Source: Flagellimonas marinaquae
Lineage (GTDB): Bacteria > Bacteroidota > Bacteroidia > Flavobacteriales > Flavobacteriaceae
Length of the DNA: 64,000 nucleotides
Direction of reading: 5' to 3'
Assembly (NCBI RefSeq): GCF_023716465.1
Contig: NZ_CP092415.1
Coordinates: 337,001-401,000, forward strand
The notes beneath the pieces were generated by a model. It had not been told where the DNA came from, made no database searches, and worked only from the letters and a program-made list of their open reading frames with translations. Positions 27,568 through 36,143 of this stretch are shown here, piece by piece. The translations under genes were made by a program, and so were the position numbers. Every line of letters starts with the position of its first letter. Positions within the stretch are counted from its first letter, which is position 1.

Positions 27568-28338
27568 CTACCCAAAAATATCGTTCAATACCTTGGCGAG
27601 CCTAAGACCCCCCTTCTGTAGCTGTGCGAATAAAAGATCGTTATGGTCGTAGGAATAACGATAGCCCAGTTTTTCACCAATTTCAACGGAATCATATAAT
27701 TCCGCACATAGTTCGTGCGATTCGTCCACCCAATCGTACACAGTTCCCAACTGAATCTCCTTTCGCTTTTTTCTACTGACGTTTTGTAGTTCCATGGCAA
27801 GCTCGGTATACGTCATACCATAAGATTCTATCAAGTTTTTGTCCCAAACCCGATGTAGATTGCTTCCTTGTCCAAACCATTGGACCTGTATGGTATTTCC
27901 CCCTTTGTCCTCGGCCCTGCTCACATGCATGGGCTGATGCAGGTCGCCGATTAAATGAATCAGCATTTTTAAATGAAAAATACGATCTTTCCTTGAGCCA
28001 TTTTTATCCTTTATAGCGGATTTACATGTCTCTATTGCTGTAATAATATCGCCATACTCGCTTTTATCGGAATCCGCATAGGACATCCCCAATGGGTAGT
28101 TGACATAGTGCCATGCCGAGTATTTGGAATAGGCGCGGTCAGCCTTTATATCATCAGCAAATGTAGATACAAAGGCCAAGCTATGTCCATCCAACAGATC
28201 GTTTATGGCCCGCTTCGCTTTTCCGGACAAATGGTTTTCTGCAATTTCACCGGTTACCCTGTGTCCCGTTTTGCCCCAAAAGGCGTTACCAAAAACAATT
28301 ACAGGAAAAAATAAGAATAGGAATAAGGTTTTTTTCAT
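27568..28338 (-). CDS. Secreted S1/P1 nuclease
   Basis: A 256-residue zinc nuclease with a signal peptide (cleavage near VFGNAFWG). Metal ligands match the S1/P1 family: the mature N-terminal Trp (FWG), GHRV, the Asp of FADDIKAD, WHYVNYP, HLIGDLHQPMHV and GGNTIQV. It would degrade single-stranded DNA and RNA outside the inner membrane, probably for phosphate or nucleoside scavenging. It is convergent with the AraC-family gene, 7 bp apart. Confidence 0.93.
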   Translation of the reverse strand: MKKTLFLFLFFPVIVFGNAFWGKTGHRVTGEIAENHLSGKAKRAINDLLDGHSLAFVSTFADDIKADRAYSKYSAWHYVNYPLGMSYADSDKSEYGDIITAIETCKSAIKDKNGSRKDRIFHLKMLIHLIGDLHQPMHVSRAEDKGGNTIQVQWFGQGSNLHRVWDKNLIESYGMTYTELAMELQNVSRKKRKEIQLGTVYDWVDESHELCAELYDSVEIGEKLGYRYSYDHNDLLFAQLQKGGLRLAKVLNDIFG

Positions 28339-28456
28339 TTTTTAACGTCCCTTAATTAGAAAAAGGCTTAGAAAATTCTTGCCACTAATTTTCGCAATGA
28401 TTTACCAAACAGCAACATATTTTAAAATTTTAGTAAATTTTTAACTATGTATCTGT

Positions 28457-28464
28457 TAAATTTG
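28457..28464 (+). promoter_or_regulatory. -7 element upstream of the DUF5916 gene
   Basis: TAAATTTG is a perfect TAnnTTTG, 23 bp before the start codon. No TTG lies at the usual distance. Confidence 0.45.
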
Positions 28465-28486
28465 AACCACCAACTAAACTCGACCA

Positions 28487-30685
28487 ATGTTAAAAAAATG
28501 TATTGTACTTGCTGCAATTCTTCTGCCTTTCGCCTTACTTTCTCAAACAGACCATAAAAGTTTTACCGTAAAATATGTCGACGACCTAGTCAAAGTAGAT
28601 GGTATCTTAGATGAAAGTGTTTGGGAGATTGCAGAAAATGCAGACGATTTCCATCAATATTTTCCATCCGACACCACCCTCGCCTTCCAGCAGACCCAGA
28701 TCAAAATGGTCTACAATAACACTACACTATTTATTGGTATTAAATTATATACAGAGGGCGACAATTATGTGATACCCTCACTACAAAGAGATTACAGGGC
28801 AGGAGGAAATGACAACATTAGTTTAATGTTCGATACTTTTAACGACGGTACCAACGCATTCCTGTTTGGAATGAATCCTTATGGAGTCCGAAGGGAAGCT
28901 TTGATATCCAACGGCGGGTCTGGTCCAAATGGGTTCACCACCTCTTGGGACGTAAAATGGCAAGGCGAAGCCAAATTGTACGATGGCTACTACATCTGCG
29001 AACTTGCCATTCCATTAACTTCCTTCAAATTTAAACAGGGTGAGACCAAATGGCGGTTCAACAGCTACCGTTTTGATATGCAGACCAACGAAACCAGTAC
29101 CTGGATGAAAATTCCACAAAACCAACTTGTATACAGTTTGGCTTTTATGGGAGATATGGTGTTTGAAAAACCATTGGGAAAATCCAGGACTCCAATGGCA
29201 TTGATACCTTATGCCAATGGGATAATTGCCAAAGACTACGAAAACAATGAAGATCTAAGCAGAATGGGCTTTGGTGGAGATGCAAAAATCTCCATAGGAA
29301 ACGGCATGAATCTCGATGTAACCCTAAACCCGGATTTCTCCAATGTGGAAGTCGATAATTTTGTTACCAACTTAACCCGATTTGAGGTTTCTTTACCAGA
29401 GAGAAGACAATTTTTTATAGATAACAGTGACCTTTTTGGTTCCTTCGGGAACGAAAGGGATTCCAATCCATTTTTCTCCAGAAGAATTGGAATTGCAGAG
29501 GACAAAGATGGTGAAACCATAGAAAATGGGATTATAGGCGGGGTTAGATTAAGTGGGAAGTTGAACAACAACTGGAGGTTGGGCCTACTCAATATCCAAA
29601 CGGAAGAAGACGAGATCAACGAGATACCCAGTAACAACAACACCGTACTCGCGTTGCAAAAGAAAATGTTTTCAAGATCCAATTTAAGCTTCCTTTTTGT
29701 TAACCGACAAACTTTTGGGGATTACGACTTTGTGGACCCCATGGACCGGTACAACCGTGTGGTGGGACTGGACTACAACCTTGCATCAAAAAACAATATT
29801 TGGACAGGCAAGTTTTTTTACCATAAGGCCTTTGCCCACGATATTGGGGACCGTAACGACTCAGGCGGCATGGACCTCCAATACAACTCCAGATACTTCA
29901 ACTTTGGGTTACGCGGAAATTTTGTCGGGAATGATTTTAGGTCGGACCTCGGCTTTATCCGAAGAGAGGACATTGTTGCTGCAAGGCCTTTTGTGGAATT
30001 TAATTTTTGGCCCAGCAAAGGAAAGGTGAATACCCATGGTTTCCGGTTTAGCCCCAACTTTATATGGAGACCTACCTTGGACTACCAAAATACAGATTAT
30101 ACTATTTTTACCCAGTGGCAAGCAGAGTTTACCTCACAAGAAAAATTGGCCTTTCGTTTGTTCAATCGGTACACTTACCTCACCGACACCTTTGATCCAA
30201 CCGGCACCGATGGCGGAGTAGAACTTTTAGGAGACAATGGATACCATTATACCAGTTTTGAAGTATCTTTTGAAAGTGACCGTAGAAAAGTCTTTTCATA
30301 CAATCTTGAACCCGGATACGGCGAATTTTACAATGGAACACGATATGTCTTCGAAGGGGACATGAGCCTGAGGCTTCAACCGACGGTATTCCTTTCTTTA
30401 GGGGTTATATATAACAGTATAAAATTGCCAGAACCTTATGAGAGCGAGGACATCTTATTGTTAAGTCCAAGAATAAACATTACGTTCAACAAATCCATTT
30501 TTTGGTCCACTTTGATCCAATATGGAAACCAATTGGATAATCTTGGATTCAATTCGAGGCTACAATGGAGATTTGCACCGCTTTCCGACCTGTTTCTGGT
30601 ATATAACGACAATTACTTTGTAAACTCGTTTATGCCCCGAAGCCGGTCCATTAATCTTAAGTTGACCTATTGGCTCAACATTTAA
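28487..30685 (+). CDS. DUF5916 protein: CBM9-like domain plus outer-membrane barrel
   Basis: The 732-residue protein has a signal peptide (cleavage near LLSQTD), then a carbohydrate-binding family 9-like domain (about 25-230) with VDGILDESVWEIAE and WRFNSYRFD. The remainder (about 240-732) is rich in alternating strands ending in LKLTYWLNI, as expected of an outer-membrane barrel. Its ligand is unknown; the CBM9-like head suggests glycan contact. Monocistronic. Confidence 0.87.
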   Translation: MLKKCIVLAAILLPFALLSQTDHKSFTVKYVDDLVKVDGILDESVWEIAENADDFHQYFPSDTTLAFQQTQIKMVYNNTTLFIGIKLYTEGDNYVIPSLQRDYRAGGNDNISLMFDTFNDGTNAFLFGMNPYGVRREALISNGGSGPNGFTTSWDVKWQGEAKLYDGYYICELAIPLTSFKFKQGETKWRFNSYRFDMQTNETSTWMKIPQNQLVYSLAFMGDMVFEKPLGKSRTPMALIPYANGIIAKDYENNEDLSRMGFGGDAKISIGNGMNLDVTLNPDFSNVEVDNFVTNLTRFEVSLPERRQFFIDNSDLFGSFGNERDSNPFFSRRIGIAEDKDGETIENGIIGGVRLSGKLNNNWRLGLLNIQTEEDEINEIPSNNNTVLALQKKMFSRSNLSFLFVNRQTFGDYDFVDPMDRYNRVVGLDYNLASKNNIWTGKFFYHKAFAHDIGDRNDSGGMDLQYNSRYFNFGLRGNFVGNDFRSDLGFIRREDIVAARPFVEFNFWPSKGKVNTHGFRFSPNFIWRPTLDYQNTDYTIFTQWQAEFTSQEKLAFRLFNRYTYLTDTFDPTGTDGGVELLGDNGYHYTSFEVSFESDRRKVFSYNLEPGYGEFYNGTRYVFEGDMSLRLQPTVFLSLGVIYNSIKLPEPYESEDILLLSPRINITFNKSIFWSTLIQYGNQLDNLGFNSRLQWRFAPLSDLFLVYNDNYFVNSFMPRSRSINLKLTYWLNI

Positions 30686-30766
30686 TCAGTTTAAATAATT
30701 ATTTATTTCTGGCTCCAATGTTTAAATTGCATCGTACAGTTTTTTAATTGTGAATTTGGATAAAAA

Positions 30767-31459
30767 ATGTCGAGGCAAAAGATCGTAGTACTTACCGGAG
30801 CGGGAATGAGCGCCGAAAGCGGCCTAAAAACCTTTCGTGATGAAAACGGACTATGGGAAGGACACGATGTAATGCAGGTTGCATCTCCGGAGGGTTTTGC
30901 CAAAAATCCGGCATTGGTGTTGGAATTCTACAACCAACGTAGGCGACAATTGTTGGATGTGGCACCGAACCAAGGTCATTTGGCATTGGCACGGTTGGAG
31001 CAAACTTTCGATGTTAGTATTGTTACGCAAAATGTTGATAATTTACACGAGCAGGCCGGCAGCTCACACGTGGTCCATTTGCACGGAGAATTGTTCAAAG
31101 TAAGAAGTACAAGGAACGAAAATTATATTTTGGATTGGACAGGAGACTTGGTACTAGGGGATTCCGATGAAAACGGACATCAACTACGACCACATATTGT
31201 TTGGTTCGGCGAAATGGTCCCAATGCTGGAAACTGCGGCTCAAATTACGCAACAGGCCGAAATTTTGATCATCGTAGGCACCTCCATGCAAGTGTATCCT
31301 GCGGCAAGTTTAATACACTACGCCCCCAGCAATACCCCAATTTATTTTATAGACCCAAGGCCCAATATCCGTACATCGGATTTTGAGAACCTCACTATAA
31401 TCCCAAAAACCGCTGCCGAAGGAGTTCCCACTTTAGTGGAACATCTTTTTAATAGGTAG
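30767..31459 (+). CDS. cobB: Sir2-family NAD-dependent protein deacylase, cysteine-free
   Basis: The 230-residue sirtuin has the NAD-binding GAGMSAESG (near 11), TQNVDNLHEQAG and the catalytic His of HLHGELF. The YNQR sequence (near 55-58) gives the Tyr and Arg of class III sirtuins, suggesting desuccinylase/demalonylase activity. The protein has no cysteine at all, so the usual four-cysteine zinc site is absent; its place is a short loop (RSTRNENYILDWTGD). It overlaps the convergent heme-protein gene by 11 bp. Confidence 0.9.
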   Translation: MSRQKIVVLTGAGMSAESGLKTFRDENGLWEGHDVMQVASPEGFAKNPALVLEFYNQRRRQLLDVAPNQGHLALARLEQTFDVSIVTQNVDNLHEQAGSSHVVHLHGELFKVRSTRNENYILDWTGDLVLGDSDENGHQLRPHIVWFGEMVPMLETAAQITQQAEILIIVGTSMQVYPAASLIHYAPSNTPIYFIDPRPNIRTSDFENLTIIPKTAAEGVPTLVEHLFNR

Positions 31460-31904
31460 CCCTGGTCTTTTCTGCCCAACTTACCAATGCACTGATCTGC
31501 TCCTCGGACAATTTGGCATCGGCATGTGTCCAAGTGTACTCGTTCAACGGCATACTGCCCCCTTTTACTTCCTCTATGAGCTCTTCCAATTTGTGGTCTT
31601 TTTTCTTCTCGTCATAATTCTGCCAATCGGAAAAATCCAAATGTTTTTTACCATCTTCAATATGGTCGGCCAGCCAATACGAGACCGGAGCAATAGTATT
31701 GTACCAAGGGTACTCGGTATTCGCACTGTGACAATCGTAGCAAGCTGTTTTCAGAATTTGCTTCACCTCCCGGGAGGGCTTTGTTTCAGCTTCAAAGGCG
31801 GCAACATAGTCCCCTTCGGAGATATTTTTTTCAGGACGATAAAATTGCATTCCTATCAAAACCACCAATAGGGCAATTGCTATTTTTTTTACTATTTTCA
31901 TCAT
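31449..31904 (-). CDS. Membrane-anchored heme-binding protein
   Basis: 151 residues starting MMKIVKKIAIALLVV at 31904. A longer frame to 32039 runs antisense to the next gene and is rejected. One N-terminal helix (about 5-20) exports or anchors it. A single CxxCH heme motif (CYDCH, residues 55-59) is followed by NTEYPWYNTIAP and SMPLNEYTW, the pattern of the Bacteroidota haem-binding domain family. Probably a periplasmic c-type cytochrome-like protein; its electron partner is unknown. Confidence 0.87.
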   Translation of the reverse strand: MMKIVKKIAIALLVVLIGMQFYRPEKNISEGDYVAAFEAETKPSREVKQILKTACYDCHSANTEYPWYNTIAPVSYWLADHIEDGKKHLDFSDWQNYDEKKKDHKLEELIEEVKGGSMPLNEYTWTHADAKLSEEQISALVSWAEKTRATY

Positions 31905-31935
31905 ACAGGATTTTAGTAAATATATCGATTTTTTT

Positions 31936-32508
31936 GTGACCGAAACCGAGCTCCATATCGCACTTAATTCCGGTAGAATATCAAAATCACAAATAGATGA
32001 TTTGGTATTGCAATTACAGCAATCCCCCCAATTGGCCAAAACGCTTTATAAAGAAATAATAGCGGAAGACAAGGAAGGTACCTTTAATGCCAGCTGGACC
32101 TTTGATCATTTAATGCGCAAAAAACTGACCTATCTCCTCCCTTTTTTTGATGATTTTGTAAACGGCCTTGCCCAATTAAAGACCGAATCGTGCATTAGGC
32201 CCGTTGCCCATGTTTGCGAAATGGTCTGTGAAGCTTATTTTAAGAAAAAAGACCCTGTTTTTATTGAAAATATTACCAATGATCAACTGGAAAAAATATT
32301 GACCGCTTGTTTTGATTGGTTAATAGGCCCAATGAACATGGCGCCCAAGGTATTTTCCATGACCAGTCTATATTATTTGGGGCTACGCTTTGATTGGGTA
32401 CACCCCGAGCTCAAACTAGTTCTGGAAGATAGTTACGCGACCGGAACCACAGGGTACAAAAACAGAGCAAAAAAAACTCTGGATAAGTTGGCCAAATTAG
32501 GTGTCTAA
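31936..32508 (+). CDS. Conserved protein of unknown function upstream of purB
   Basis: 190 residues with a GTG start; no in-frame ATG occurs for about 60 codons. It is all-helical, resembling HEAT-like repeats (IDDLVLQLQQSPQLAKTLYKEI, HLMRKKLTYLLPFFDDFV). Similar proteins sit directly upstream of purB in relatives and are sometimes mislabelled adenylosuccinate lyase; the sequence has no lyase motifs. Its start is only 31 bp from that of the divergent heme-protein gene, so their promoters must overlap. Confidence 0.75.
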   Translation: MTETELHIALNSGRISKSQIDDLVLQLQQSPQLAKTLYKEIIAEDKEGTFNASWTFDHLMRKKLTYLLPFFDDFVNGLAQLKTESCIRPVAHVCEMVCEAYFKKKDPVFIENITNDQLEKILTACFDWLIGPMNMAPKVFSMTSLYYLGLRFDWVHPELKLVLEDSYATGTTGYKNRAKKTLDKLAKLGV

Positions 32509-32554
32509 ACCGCAGCGTTTAAGTATCTTTGATGCTTTCAAAATTTTCCTGACC

Positions 32555-33898
32555 ATGTCATTGACACCACTAAACGCCATTTCGCCGATCGACGGTAGAT
32601 ATAGAAATAAAACCGAAAGTTTAAAAGATTACTTTTCCGAAGAAGCCTTGATCAAATATCGCGTCCAGGTAGAAATCGAATACTTTATTGCGCTTTGTGA
32701 GATCCCTTTGCAACAATTGGCCGATTTTAACCAGGGACTGTTCCCAGAATTACAGAAAATCTATCAAGATTTTTCCGCGGAAGATGCACAGGCCATCAAG
32801 GACATTGAAAAAACCACCAACCACGATGTTAAAGCAGTGGAATATTTCATCAAACAAAAGTTTGATGCATTGGACCTTCAAAAATACAAGGAGTTTATCC
32901 ACTTTGGGTTGACCTCGCAAGACATTAACAATACGGCTGTCCCCCTCTCCATCAAAGAAGCCATGAACAATGTGTACGTGCCATCATATTTAGAGGTTTT
33001 TGATAAATTGAAGGAGCTGGCCAAGGAATGGGAAAACATCCCTATGTTGGCACGCACGCACGGACAACCTGCCTCCCCTACGCGTTTAGGCAAGGAATTC
33101 GATGTTTTTGTAGAGCGTTTTAAAGAGCAGTTCAATTTATTGAACGATATTCCAAGTGCAGCCAAGTTTGGCGGTGCTACAGGAAACTATAACGCTCACA
33201 AAGTTGCTTATCCAAACAACGATTGGAGGGCATTCGGAAAACAGTTCGTGCAGGAAAAACTGGGGTTGCACCACTCCTTTCCCACCACCCAAATTGAACA
33301 TTACGACCATATGGCCGCCCTGTTCGATTGCCTTAAACGAATCAACACTATCTTAATTGATCTAGACAGAGATATCTGGACCTATATTTCCATGGATTAC
33401 TTTAAACAGAAAATCAAAAAAGGAGAGGTTGGCTCATCGGCCATGCCGCACAAGGTAAACCCTATTGATTTTGAGAATTCCGAAGGTAACTTGGGCTTGG
33501 CCAATGCCATTTTTGAGCATTTATCTGCTAAATTGCCAATTTCACGCCTACAACGCGACCTTACGGATAGTACGGTTTTAAGAAATGTGGGAGTCCCTTT
33601 CGCACATACCATTGTTGGTTTTCAATCCACTTTAAAAGGATTGAACAAATTGGTGCTAAATCAAGCTAAGTTTGAGCAGGATTTGGAGGATAACTGGGCC
33701 GTGGTCGCAGAGGCCATTCAGACTATTTTACGAAGGGAGGGCTACCCGAACCCCTACGAAGCTTTAAAAGGTCTGACCCGTACCAACGAGAAAATCAACC
33801 AGAAATCCATTGCCGATTTTATAGAAACCTTAGAGGTATCGGATACCATTAAAACTGAACTGAAACAAATAACCCCAGCGAATTATACCGGGGTTTAG
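32555..33898 (+). CDS. purB: Adenylosuccinate lyase
   Basis: Purine-synthesis enzyme that removes fumarate from SAICAR and adenylosuccinate. 447 residues from MSLTPLNAISPIDGRYR at 32555; an earlier in-frame ATG at 32501 adds residues outside the fold. It has the lyase signature SSAMPHKVNPIDFEN, the HFGLTSQDINNT segment and the LARTHGQPASPT segment with its catalytic His. The end of the gene (GCGAATTATACC between CCCC and GGGG) can also form a hairpin. A decayed copy of its last 90 bp lies at 35028-35120. Confidence 0.96.
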   Translation: MSLTPLNAISPIDGRYRNKTESLKDYFSEEALIKYRVQVEIEYFIALCEIPLQQLADFNQGLFPELQKIYQDFSAEDAQAIKDIEKTTNHDVKAVEYFIKQKFDALDLQKYKEFIHFGLTSQDINNTAVPLSIKEAMNNVYVPSYLEVFDKLKELAKEWENIPMLARTHGQPASPTRLGKEFDVFVERFKEQFNLLNDIPSAAKFGGATGNYNAHKVAYPNNDWRAFGKQFVQEKLGLHHSFPTTQIEHYDHMAALFDCLKRINTILIDLDRDIWTYISMDYFKQKIKKGEVGSSAMPHKVNPIDFENSEGNLGLANAIFEHLSAKLPISRLQRDLTDSTVLRNVGVPFAHTIVGFQSTLKGLNKLVLNQAKFEQDLEDNWAVVAEAIQTILRREGYPNPYEALKGLTRTNEKINQKSIADFIETLEVSDTIKTELKQITPANYTGV

Positions 33899-33901
33899 GT
33901 T
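33808..33901 (+). repeat. purB 3'-end repeat, intact copy
   Basis: The last 91 coding bases of purB plus 3 bp. It is matched by a similar direct repeat at 35028-35120, including a 25-bp identical core around ACAAATAACCCCAGCGAATT. Confidence 0.8.
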
Positions 33902-33954
33902 GGTTCCTTAAAGGGAATTTTATTCAACTCGTTGTCTAGCTTATCTACCATAAC

Positions 33955-34785
33955 CTAGGTTCCTTGAAAATGTAAGGAAAATTGCTGTTTATGTTTGGTA
34001 CAATAAAAAATATATAGCGTCCAGCAATCTCCCCAATTATATTTTACAATTTGGGAAGGTGAAATTTGTAACAACAGATCCATTGGGGATTCGCATATGG
34101 GACAATTGGGTGTTTCATCAGGTCCATTACACCAATTAGGGTACCCTCCGAGCATTACGCCTTTATTTCTCAAATATGGTTTTTGCTCAATACCAACTAG
34201 CTTGCCAGCAGCTTTTTCAATTTGCTCTACCTTGTCCCAATAATCCTTTGAAACCCTATTTGTCTCAGGGTCAATCAATTTGTCTATATTATTCCAAATA
34301 ATGGGTATATACAATTTTAATCCTACAAAATCAGGAAAACTGTCTTCCAAAATCGACTCTACCTGTTGCTCTTTGATCATCAACTCTTTAGGGTCACCAT
34401 AATCCGGTAATGGAATTAAACAAGCATCTTCGGTCTTTAATTCTTCATATGCAAAGATTTTCCAGCCTAACGCCCCATCTGCTGCGTCATTGTCCGATGC
34501 CGATATTCGAGAATTCGCAGTATTACAAGAATGACAATAAAAAAAAGAAAAAAAATGGAACGGAGAAGTGTGTAAATATGAGGATGAATATACTTGTCCA
34601 ATAAATGTCATAGGCTTGTCGCATACTTCACAAATTGGCCATTGCACACCTATTTTCCCTGTTGGTTGCCCTCCAAAACGAGTGGCCAATATATTCTTGG
34701 ACCAACCTACTTGGTCCTTAGGTATTAATTTCGTTCGTTTTTTAATTAAATAATAATATTTATTTAAAAGCTCCGGCCCATCCAT
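33955..34785 (-). CDS. DUF1963/YwqG-like protein, probably acquired
   Basis: 276 residues resembling DUF1963 (YwqG) proteins: the opening ILATRFGGQPTGKIG, then ICEVCDKPMTFIGQV, and a later CPICESPMDLLLQI. Four cysteine pairs or half-pairs (CEVC near 52, CHSC near 85, CPIC near 228, C near 258) suggest metal binding. DUF1963 relatives include predicted immunity proteins of polymorphic toxins, but no toxin gene is nearby. The gene is more AT-rich than its neighbours and lies between two copies of the purB 3' end, which suggests insertion. Confidence 0.6.
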   Translation of the reverse strand: MDGPELLNKYYYLIKKRTKLIPKDQVGWSKNILATRFGGQPTGKIGVQWPICEVCDKPMTFIGQVYSSSYLHTSPFHFFSFFYCHSCNTANSRISASDNDAADGALGWKIFAYEELKTEDACLIPLPDYGDPKELMIKEQQVESILEDSFPDFVGLKLYIPIIWNNIDKLIDPETNRVSKDYWDKVEQIEKAAGKLVGIEQKPYLRNKGVMLGGYPNWCNGPDETPNCPICESPMDLLLQISPSQIVKYNWGDCWTLYIFYCTKHKQQFSLHFQGT

Positions 34786-35027
34786 ACTATAGGTTTATTT
34801 CTAAGCGGCAACTTACACAAGATCTTCCAGCCATATTAATTTTAGAAATTAATTTACTTTATGAAGAGATAATGATATGCAACTGTAGAACTTAATTTAT
34901 TTGCGCTACTATTATAATAAAATAGGTACCTCTATGCTGGCAGGTATTAGTAAAGTTAGAATTTTACTTTATATAATCCAACCAAAGCCTATAGATCAAC
35001 CCATGATCATTGCTTAAGTAAAAAAAA

Positions 35028-35120
35028 CATTGTCGGTATTATAGAAACCTTGGAGGTACCAATACGATCAAAACCAAATTGAAACAAATAACCCCAGCGA
35101 ATTACACTGGGGTTTAAGTT
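35028..35120 (+). pseudogene. Decayed copy of the purB 3' end
   Basis: This 93-bp stretch aligns with 33808-33901 at roughly 80-85% identity with one net base deletion. The deletion shifts the frame, so that after IETLEV it reads to an early stop. The terminal segment AACCCCAGCGAATTA is unchanged. It marks the right edge of the segment carrying the DUF1963-like gene. Confidence 0.8.
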
Positions 35121-35181
35121 TGTGTCCGCTCGAGCGCAGTCGAGAACCAACTAAGACAGCTCGACTGTGCTCGATGTGACA
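35121..35181. repeat. REP-like imperfect inverted repeat
   Basis: Arms at 35121-35144 and 35159-35181 share CTCGACTGnGCTCGA with its complement TCGAGCnCAGTCGAG. This GAGCGCAGTCGAG type recurs as dispersed hairpins in many Flavobacteriia genomes (from memory). It lies 8 bp past the mscS stop and may help terminate that transcript. Confidence 0.6.
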
Positions 35182-35188
35182 AAAATTC

Positions 35189-36004
35189 TTATGCTTCTTT
35201 GTGGATTTCCACCTGGTGTGGATAAGGAATTTCGATTCCGGCTTCATCCAAGGCAATTTTGCAATTTTCATAGGTTCCAAAGTACACATCCCAATAATCT
35301 TCGGGCTTACAAAAGGGCCGTACTGCAAAGTTCACTGAACTATCGGCCAGTTCCATCACATTAACCGACGGTGCAGGTTCTTTAAGTACTTTTGGGTTGG
35401 AAGTGAGCACGTTCAACAGCACTTCTTTGGTTTTTTTGATGTCTTCGCCATAACCTACGCCAATAACGGTATCCACCCGCATTTTACCTTCGGCCGTGTA
35501 ATTGATTATGTTGCCGTTGGCCATTGCTCCGTTCGGGACAATAGCCAGTTTGTTTTGTGGTGTTACCATTTTTGTTGTAAAAATTTCTATCTCCTTTACA
35601 ACTCCAAGAACGCCTTGGGCCTCGATAAGGTCTCCAATACGGTAAGGTTTAAATATCATGAGAAGTACACCGCCGGCAAAATTGGACAGCGAACCTTGCA
35701 GCGCCAAACCTACGGCAAGACCTGCAGCTGCGATTACTGCAGCAAATGTGGTAACATCTACCCCTAGTCGAGAGATAACGATAATGATCAAAAATATTTT
35801 GAGCGACCAAGACAGTAGGTTCAACAAAAATTTTTGCAGGGATTCATCATATTTACTTTTGGACATTACCTTTCGGGTTCCACCGATGATTTTCTTTACC
35901 ACCCACATCCCCACAATGTAGATAAGAAGTGCTGTAATTAGTTTAGGGCCGAATTCTTTGGCCAGTTCAATACCGTAGTCGAACCATTCTTGTGCTTTTT
36001 CCAT
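35189..36004 (-). CDS. Small-conductance mechanosensitive channel (MscS family)
   Basis: 271 residues, the compact MscS size. Three membrane helices (about 20-37, 62-82, 85-110) end in the pore helix with AAAGLAVGLALQGSLSNFAGG. A cytoplasmic beta domain follows (GDLIEAQGVLGVVKEIEIF, VPNGAMANGNIINYT). It opens on osmotic downshock to release solutes. Its start is preceded by a small inverted repeat (TTAGTGT at 36020-36026 with ACACTAA at 36039-36045). Confidence 0.94.
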   Translation of the reverse strand: MEKAQEWFDYGIELAKEFGPKLITALLIYIVGMWVVKKIIGGTRKVMSKSKYDESLQKFLLNLLSWSLKIFLIIIVISRLGVDVTTFAAVIAAAGLAVGLALQGSLSNFAGGVLLMIFKPYRIGDLIEAQGVLGVVKEIEIFTTKMVTPQNKLAIVPNGAMANGNIINYTAEGKMRVDTVIGVGYGEDIKKTKEVLLNVLTSNPKVLKEPAPSVNVMELADSSVNFAVRPFCKPEDYWDVYFGTYENCKIALDEAGIEIPYPHQVEIHKEA

Positions 36005-36094
36005 GATGCTATAGTTTTGTTAGTGTTCTTGTTGTTAGACACTAAGATACTAAACTAGGTCACTTTTTTATGCATCGAATCTTTATCGTAAAAA

Positions 36095-36121
36095 GAAAAA
36101 GGGCGACAATTGTCGCCCTCC
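36095..36121 (-). terminator. Terminator after the sigma/DUF4252 operon
   Basis: The perfect palindrome GGGCGACAATTGTCGCCC (36101-36118) is followed on the minus strand by a T-rich tract, 23 bp past the stop of the last DUF4252 gene. Confidence 0.85.
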
Positions 36122-36143
36122 TTGGATTATATAATGATTGGTC

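Larger units (their letters stand above)
34786..35188. other. Intergenic region with purB remnant and inverted repeat
   Basis: 403 bp without a credible gene. The first 240 bp are AT-rich and featureless. Then come the decayed purB 3'-end copy (35028-35120) and an imperfect inverted repeat (35121-35181) just before the mscS stop. Confidence 0.6.

Noticed and set aside
31905..32039. 45-residue N-terminal extension of the heme-binding protein
   Set aside because: It is antisense to the next gene, and the signal/anchor helix begins only at 31904.
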